A DNA stretch of 64,000 nucleotides from assembly GCA_013396915.1 (NCBI GenBank), contig VWZL01000597.1, positions 563,963 through 627,962 on the forward strand. Direction: 5' to 3'. The stretch comes from Stercorarius parasiticus. Its lineage: Eukaryota; Chordata; Aves; Charadriiformes; Stercorariidae. Under the pieces are notes generated by a model that saw only the letters and a list, made by a program, of their open reading frames with translations, searched no databases and was not told the origin of the DNA. Within the stretch, counting starts at the first letter, position 1, and every line of letters begins with the position of its first letter. This document shows, one piece after another, positions 52,601 to 61,600 of this stretch. The position numbers were made by a program, and so were the translations under genes.

Positions 52601-55600
52601 AAATGTTGTTTATCTCAAAGGCTTGCAAAAAATCACCAGGAGAATAACTACTTGCAGGGAAAATAGAAAGGACTTGCCACTACAGCCCAGTATCTCCCCC
52701 CAAATGTATTGCTCAGTGTCTGCAGCACACCCACTGCTCCGTGTACACAGATGCTTTCCGCAGAATTTCCTTAATTCTGCCATATCTATGGAAACACACC
52801 AAGGCAGCAGATGGTTGATAACAAACAAAGCCTTCTGCCAAAAGTTTAATGTCTTGTTCCAAAAATTCAGGTGCTTTGTCAAGTTTTTTTTTACTTTGAA
52901 GACATGTCCCAGGCCCGCTTTGGCTGAGTTTTGGGTTTCAAATTAATTGCAACTTTTTCTTTTTTTTGCAAAGCTGGTTTAAGAGGATGCTATAGAGGCT
53001 TGGGTGTTGTGGTTTGAAGGATGGGGAGAGTGATCGTTAAACTTTAAGATGCAGGTAGAAGCCAAAATACCTACACATCCCTTGACTCAAACCCCAAGGA
53101 AAGAGCAATTTGGGTATGGGAATCCATATAGGGCTGGGAGGTTCTGTGAATTACTCCCTAGAAAAGTATGTGTGAGTATTTTTTCCCAGTCACACTCCCA
53201 CCACATCATTCTTTTTTAAGGTTCCATGATGCCGATATTGCCTGCGAGGCTGTGGCAGGACAAAAGCCGACTGTGTCTGCCTCGTCTCTAGGGAGTGGGA
53301 GTTAAAAGAGCAGTCCCTCCGCTTTCTTCACAGCATAATCCTTTTTCTTGGCAGAGAGAAACTGTGGATGGAAGTAGTCAAAAACTGCTTTTTCAGATGT
53401 ATTTTCAGAGCTAAACACTAGTTCATGCAACTAGTGGCTAATTTGTTATTTAAAGAGCACAGGCATGCATGCACACACAAAATAGTGTTTAGCCTTGTTA
53501 TTTCCCTATAGGCACTAGCACATTTTTCAGCTAGCATATTCAATGCCCATAGAGAATAATTTATCAGCTAGCTTGCTGCTATTTTGGGCAGAGCTGGGTT
53601 TAGACTATTTAACAAATTGCTCTACGTGGATCAACCTTGTGAGCTCATTTTTTCTCTTCCTCAAAATATTTTTATCCCTACAAGAATATAACTTGAGCTG
53701 CACAAATATTATATATCATAAGTGAGAGCCAGACAGTTAAAACTGTACTCATTGGCAAGCAGCTACGCATGCAAATTGTTGAAGGCTGTGCTCGCTCAGG
53801 TGAGTAAGCGCTTCACTATCATCTGGCATGTTTTGACTAATAACATCTTTGGACAGCAGCTGGGAAAGATTTGATTGTACTGGTTGCATCTCATTTCCTC
53901 CTTCGCTGCTGAACAATGGCCAGCAAGCAAGTGCTAATGTGAGGAGGAGACATTTGAATATTAGTTTATTATTTTAATTGCTCTCCAATCATCAACATCT
54001 ACATATCTTTGAATATAAACTCACATACAGAAGCTCCAAGGTACAGGCCAACAAGAAATTAAGTCTGTTGGAACAAAGTCCGGAGCTGTTTAGCCAGCTC
54101 TAACCCAGTGGCCAACATTTCTTATTTACATGTATATGCTTTCACTTAGGTAAAAGAAATTCTGCCCTTACTGCACAGGGACTCTACAGTGTTGCCATTA
54201 ATAATTTGATTAAAATGCTAACATGAGACGATTTCTGCCACATCAATCTAGCAACTATTGTCATTGTTTTCTTAATATATGTTTATATAGCTTAGTTTTT
54301 CAGAGGCTGTATCTTGGGTGGAAGATGCTGGACTGGACTGGGCTGGGCTGCCTGTAAGATGTCCTGATTTCACTGTGTCCCAGGCAAATGGTAGGATGTC
54401 CACTCAGCTGCAGTGTAAAATTGCCTGTGATGGAAAAGGTCAGCCAAGGAGCCACCTTCTGCTTGCCAAATATTTACAGAGATACGCAATGCTAAACTCT
54501 GGTGGTTCTATACGTGTAGCTCTCCTTTTCTTTGTGAGCAGGATTTTGGGGGGGGTTGTGTCTGATGAAATTTGGGGAAGTTTCTTTGTGTGTTCCATGG
54601 AAATCCTAGTTTTGTTAGAGAAGTGCAAGGTACAGTCAGTGGCTCCTTTTGGTACTCCTCCATGCAAGCAGTCAGGATCTTATTTTACCTGACCCTCCTT
54701 AAACACCACAGCAGGCAGACTCTGGTCTAGATTTGGGCTCATGCCTTTAAAATCTAAGTAAAGCTTTAAAGACAACCTGTTTTCAGTAATCAGTGAGTCT
54801 ATTCGATGTTCATACCATCACTCTGACATTATAACCTGCAGCAAAAATTGTAGATAACCTGATCAATTGAAGTATTGGAAACGGTGCTGAAAAGCAATAA
54901 TCTCCCATTTAATCCCTGCAAACGCCCCTGAATACTTAAGTGATCAGGGTGATTAAACTACAACTCACCGTCATTTAATGTGTGGGCATAATTAAACTGC
55001 TGCAGAGCATTTGTGTGGCAGCGTCAGAGCCATGAACCTGCGCTCTCCCCTGGAAAGATGACACTCATTACAGCTGGCAGCGGTGTTTGCAGCAGCTACC
55101 TGAACCTGGCAAACTCCCCTTAACAGCCCTGCCTCCATCAGCAAACTGCCGTACCTGATGTTGAATTCCAAAACCAGAGCAATAGCACAAAATCCTTGTC
55201 ATTGTGAGAAGGCAGGTGCAGCTTGTTACCTTCCCCAGAGCTCACCCAAAGGGTGACAGCTCATGCTGTTGTTTTAACCCATTCCTGCCAGCTGCTGACT
55301 GCGATGGTCACCTTTACTGAGGGCACTCAGCTTTACCGGGAAAAGTGAGCTCTCTAGAAGCACAACCTTCAAATACCAGTGGGGTGGAATCAGCCTTTCA
55401 ACTTTTACTGCTGTATGTGAAACACAAACCACAGAGTTTGTTCTTTTGGGGGATCTTTCTGAGAATTAAAACTCACAAGATTACTCAACCTATGCGGTTA
55501 TTAACAGCCCCAAAAGGGCCGTTTCAGGAGAGGGCTCTCCCGGGATTTTGGGTTGTACTTTTGTCTTTGAATAGTGAAATGAATGGTGTGAGAATTAACA

Positions 55601-58600
55601 TGCATGAACTAATACACAACCATGTAAAACACAAAGATCGGAGGAGGCACAAAAGAATTCTGGACCCTTCATCTCTGTTGTTTCACAGGCCTGGCCCAAT
55701 GTCTGGCATCAGCCCTTCAGCCAGCTCTGCCCTATGGCTGACACAGACGGGCAGTAAGAAAACAGCAGCTACCCTGGGTTTACCTACCAGAATGACAAAC
55801 AACGCCGGCGCCACAAAAGCCCAGATTGCTCCATTCTCTAGTGAAAGCCAGCAGCTGCACGGAAAAATCAGAATGATTTTAGATGAAGCACACGGTCATT
55901 TAATTAGTAATGTTCTTAATTAAAAAAGAGACTTAATTAAAAAAGAGCCTACAAGAGAGTGCAAAAAGACTGATGAATTTTAAAAGCAAGGGGCCTGATA
56001 GAGCATCAGTAAGAAGCTTCTTTTCCCCTCACACATGGGGAATCTGAGGCAGGATCTCATTTTGATTTGTATCTTGCAGAGAGCCAGTGACAGCTATCTG
56101 CCCCAGCACGCCTTCAAATAGCATTAGGGGCGGAGAGATGGGAAGAAAGGAAAGGTTTTATTTGCTATTTGTTGTTCTTCTATCCCATATCCCGGGGCAG
56201 TCATTTCAGGGCTGGGAGCACTGTCATCGTAGCAAGAGACAAATTGAAGCCGTCCCTGCCCTGCCTGGCTGGGGGTGAGGACGCTGGGAGACACGCTGTC
56301 AGCTTCACACCTCTCCCCTACAGCGGTGACGGTATAAGCTTGTTCACCACACACAAAAAATAACCCTTCCTCCAAATCTTTTGCTTGCATTATGGTAGGA
56401 TTGAATCCTACAGTGTTTTCTCAGATAAATTTGCTTTTCTTTTTTCCAAATTAGAAAGGGACTTAGTTTTCAAAATTTTTGATGATACCCATTCTAGATA
56501 TTCAGATGCAGTTTTCTTCAGAAGATTAAATGTCTTTAATCAGAGATTATTCTCATCTTGTTAGAAATGTTTCAGCCCGCGCATTGCTCTATGCCAGGGG
56601 TAGGCAGGGAGCTCGCCACAGGAGGCCCTGTGCCTCCGCAGCAGAAGGGAAAAATAGGCAAAACATCTCGGGAGCTTTTTGTGCATCATCTCAGCAGCGA
56701 GAAGCAAACCTGAGGCTTCTGGGTCTAAGAATATGCCTACACAACAGTCGTGTTTTTTCAGGTTAGCTGCCCTACTCCTCAGCAGGATCTCGCAGAACTT
56801 CAGCCCTGTTATCAGATCCACGAGTTTTTCTCCCCATCACATTTTTCATCCTTATTGCACCTGGAGCGAAGACAGTTTCATACTCACTTGCCGCTTTCTC
56901 CATAGCTGTCTAGGGACGATGTTGTAGAAATTGCACAAATCACCAGTGGGCAGCCTGCAAAAAGGCAAAGTCGGTGGCAGTATTAGTAACAAAAGTATGT
57001 CTGCCAGTAAAGTCTGCAAGTTCAGCTAAATTTCACATGGACAACAGAACAGCTTAGAGTAATTTTAGCATTAAGCCTAACCTGACATCCTCCTGCAGCT
57101 GTGTAATACAGCATGTTTTATTCAATTAATGTTAGACAAACAAAATGACTTTTCAATAAAGCACTAGTTTAACAGTTAAACTGAGTTAGTGCTAATTTCG
57201 TTGAGAATCAGAGTCCTTTTTCATCCTGGTTTTTGTTTATGTAATTTCTGTCTCTTGCTATTCAAGCAGTGGCATCCTGTGGAGCAAGAGCAGGCTGATT
57301 TTAAGCACTTTCCCCCACGTAAGTGCACCTTATTCAAGAATTCAAAACAACCTGGAAAACACAGTTGAGTTTCTCTCAGGGGTGCGTGATTAGCAGGCGA
57401 GAGGACAGGCGTGGCGACATGTAGTTATCTACAGCACCACGAGACAGAAGCAAATTCAGATCCCACTCTGATGCACCACCAAGAGTTACTCTGACATAAA
57501 TATGTAATAGCTCTGCAAGATTTCTGCGTTTAAAGTAGACTATGTTTCCTGATGGGTTTTGACAGTTCCAGTGTGCTGCAGCCTGGGAGGCGGAGGAGCA
57601 CTTTACGGGACCACACAGCAATTACACAAAGGCAGACGATTGCGGTCCTGCTGCTGGGGGGCTGCGTGTCTCCGGCCCCCCAGCACCCCGACATCCTGCT
57701 GTCCCACTTCAGCACAGCCCTCCAGGCCAGCGGCTGGAGAGGAAGCGAGGGTTTTCTTGCCAACAGTTCTGAATATAGCAAAATTCATCCTTTTAAATAT
57801 TAAATGGTTTTCTGCTAATTCCTGTATGATTTAATAAAATGTGAAGGCTTGGGCTTTTATCATCTTATGGAATTTAATAACCAGGCCCCAGACAGAGTAT
57901 TAGACATGATAGCTTAAAGTTTCAATTTTCTTTTGAATTCTTCAGGCTTTCTGCATGAGGCTTTTACAAAATTCTCTGACAAGCAATTTCTGCTTAATCT
58001 TACTAATATCATCCTCACTAAATTCTGTAAAGTTTTCCTGTACTGGCAGAACTATAATTTTTGGAAGAAGCATTTTCATTCTTTAGTGATTGTGGCTAGA
58101 AACATCTTGTATTTATAAATAAGAAAAATACTTAGTAGTTAAGAGGCAGTGTCTACAGGCATTGTTTAGGTCATAGACTTTGAAATCCATTCTGCAGGGT
58201 GGAGTTTAATATCCCATGAAATTGATTCTCCTCTCCCAGGCTTGTCCAAATCAGGAATAACCCCTTAAATGTAATATTTGTGTAAGACGTAAGTATAGGC
58301 AAGATTTTAGTTTACTATCTCATTTGGCTATTTAAGAAAGGAAAATCCTACACATATTTGAGCAAAGTCAAGAATAATTATATTCAACAGAGCAGTTAAG
58401 CACAGATATAAGCCTATCTGCTGAAACCCGGTCTGCCGTGATCTACCTGGACTAAAGGTCCCACAGGTATGTTTACACATTCTCAATCACACCTTTGGTT
58501 GCTGAGTAAATGTTGTGGATTGGCAGGGTTTGTCCTCTGATGCAGGTTGTCTTCCCACTGCAGGGACTTTGTCACATAAGCAAAAATGCCCGTGCCCAAC

Positions 58601-61600
58601 TAACTCTCCTTTATACTTTTAGCTACCTTTTTCTTCCAAGTCAAATGCTGGATATTCAAAGGATTTAGGATGACTCTTTACCAATTTCAAATGGCAGTGA
58701 AGAAGAAAATTAAATACAGGGTTCCTTTTGAAGATAATAAAACTTATGCAGATGAAACATAGAGCAGTCATCTGCATGAAAAGAGCTGTTACGTCAGTGA
58801 GAATAAAATGGTCTACAGCCTATAGTGCAGTGTTTGCCTTTTATTCACATTAACGAGATATTAAACAGATAATGGCAATGGAGGCAGAATTAAGGTTTTG
58901 TTACAGTGAAATTGGAGTATTTTTCCTTTAAGAAACAACCATTCAATAAATTCTATAGAGGTTGAAAAAAAAATATATTTAGCCTAAGGGGACTGCAAAA
59001 TTTGATCTGGGCTGAAGAATTTGTATGGATTATATATATACAAAAGTAAGTGTTTGCTTAATCTTTTGTCAGTAATGATTACATAGGAGCTGTGAAGTTT
59101 AGTCTACACCCACAATAGGTAACGTTACTGTTGTGCTACCGGTTATCATCCATGAAAGAATTATGGTTATGGTTTTTTACTGTATCTGAATGTTTTCTCA
59201 GTTAGCAGGTGCTACAAATATGCTCACCAACCCTAATCCAAATCGCCAAATTTATGATGCAGTAGACCATGCTTTCCAGAGCACAGTATCAGATGAAAAT
59301 GTTCTAGCACACCTTTCCGGCTGCTGATCTATGGCGCTGGTGTCATCTGTGTCTCTGCAGCCCTAGAGCAATACAGCATCGCATTCAAATGGGGTAAATC
59401 AACCACACGGAGCCCTGTGCTGCTGCAGCTCGACTTCTCCAGGTCCCCAAGCCAGCTAATTTAAAGCTACCTCCCAAACTCGGCATCAAAATACAGCCTG
59501 CAGAGCAGGCATAAACTCGTAATACCTGGCACAGGAAGCCCAATAACACAGTCCTTGCTCAGAGAAAATTCTCCCTGAATTCAACCCAAATACAGTCGCT
59601 AGGGTGAAGTCTAAAATGAATGTCAGCTAGGTCCTCTTCTTCAGCATTAAACTTCATATCTAATCCATTTGCTTTATGTTTCTGAGGCAGTAGTGATAAA
59701 TAAAATGGAAAATGCCTGTAAATCTGTATGCTGTATTTTGAAAGCTTCTGTGTCTTCTATACGTAGCAAAAAAACCCAGACAGGCTATAGAAACTCTGCA
59801 GCAGACAATTTGAAGCAATTTTAGGACATTAATTCTAAAAGGCTAAATATCTCATTTATTGAGAAAGATGAAGCATTAGACACAAATGAAAGAATATTTC
59901 CTTCCAACACTGAAAAGGTCTACTTTTCTTGATGGAGAAAAGTACATTCTCCCATTTATTTTGTAGAAGTTAATTTTCTATGATTTTCTTTTTCTTCGGT
60001 TATGCTACATCATATCTATGCAGAAGTCTGGGACTACACCAAGCAACGGCAAATAAAGAAATTTAGGTCTTTTGACAGCTTAGAACAAAATCTTCATTCT
60101 AAGGCAGCCTATAAAGGAAAGGAAATTGTCTGAAATAGGAAAACGTGTTAAGGCCAAAGTGCCACAGCAAAATCTCCAGTATCACAAACTATCATCAGCG
60201 TCCTACAAATAGATGGGTGGGGAAAGTTTTGCTGCAATAATCTGTGTGTTATGCAGAACCACCAAGGCAACAAAGTATTTTTTTTCTCCCCCAGTCAATC
60301 CCAAGGTGGTTTCAAAGGTAGGATATTATCACCTTCCTCAAATTGCTCTTCTTTTGAATTCCTGGCAACTGCAGTCTTTGAGGTAATTTTAGCACCCTTG
60401 GGACTAAAGATAATACACAGGAGCTTCAATCAACTCTGCACATTTGGTATCCTGTCTCTCTGATTACTGTTGAATTCATTTTACAGGAGTACTATCTCTC
60501 AGAAATCTCAATAGATGTAAGGAGCCCGGTGATAGCGTAGAGTTCCTTGTCCCTATCTCCTCTCATTGCCTCAAGTTTCAATTTGTCATTAATATAGACT
60601 TTGCAAGCTTTTACACGTGTACCTAGCCCAGTGTTTCTGCTTAAATGAGAATGACGAGTCTGGGTTTTTAAACTCAGGACTGAGGTTTGTCATTACTCCG
60701 GGAACTATGAGTTCGCAAAAGTCAAATGAATTCACACTTCAATTAAAAGCAAAGAATGAAGAAATGAATTATCTGTTTTGATGAACATGAGATGAAACAT
60801 CCTTGTCTTCCACTTCTTTCAATGATCTTTGGCCAGTATAATAGTTAGCTAAGCAAAAGTGTAAAAAAAATGGCCATTTTTGTTAGATACTGGAAAGTAC
60901 ACATGTATTATGGTCTCAGGATGGCACAAGAATGCTCGACTTCTTTTTGACCGTTGCATTCAATGCAAACTTACCTTCATTTTAAGAGCCAATCAAAATA
61001 ATTTCAGGACAAAACCTTTTTAGCCTTTTTCCCCAGACTTGCAAGACTTCTGTTTAGATGTGGGAATTTTATAGAATATATATAACTTCTCTCTGTTGTA
61101 CTTTCATCAAGTTCATGAAGGAACAACCCAAACGCTACCCTGCAGGACATGAGCAGACAATGCTACTGAAGGCAGTACTGATGCTCTATCTCTAATTAAA
61201 TATTTCTATTCATATTCAGTGCCAATATGCCAACAAAAGAGAAAGCTGGGAATTGACAGACCCGGGTGTCCTTTTAAGCATTTAAGTAGTGAACACTGCG
61301 ATGTGGACTTTCTCTTCAAAACCATCATTCTTCAGCAACATCTATTACCAGCTGAACGAGCATTAGAGTTACACACCGGGCAGTGTGTTGCGATGCTGTT
61401 GACTGAATGAAGGTTGCCCTGATACTTATCAAGAGATAAACAATTTGGAATGCAGTTGCCTAGTTAAATTGCTGCAGGGATGTTCAGACACATTTGCAGC
61501 AATGACGTGATGTCAGATATGATTAAGGAAATGCAACATTTAATTCAAATGTAAATACTTTGAGCTATACAGAAAAAATAAAGAAATAAGAATTACTTTC

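Noticed and set aside
54318..54692. 124-codon plus-strand open frame
   Set aside because: Inside an ADGRD1 intron; no motif or family similarity seen.
55345..55923. 192-codon plus-strand open frame
   Set aside because: It lies antisense over an ADGRD1 exon and its introns, has no family resemblance, and mixed composition typical of chance.
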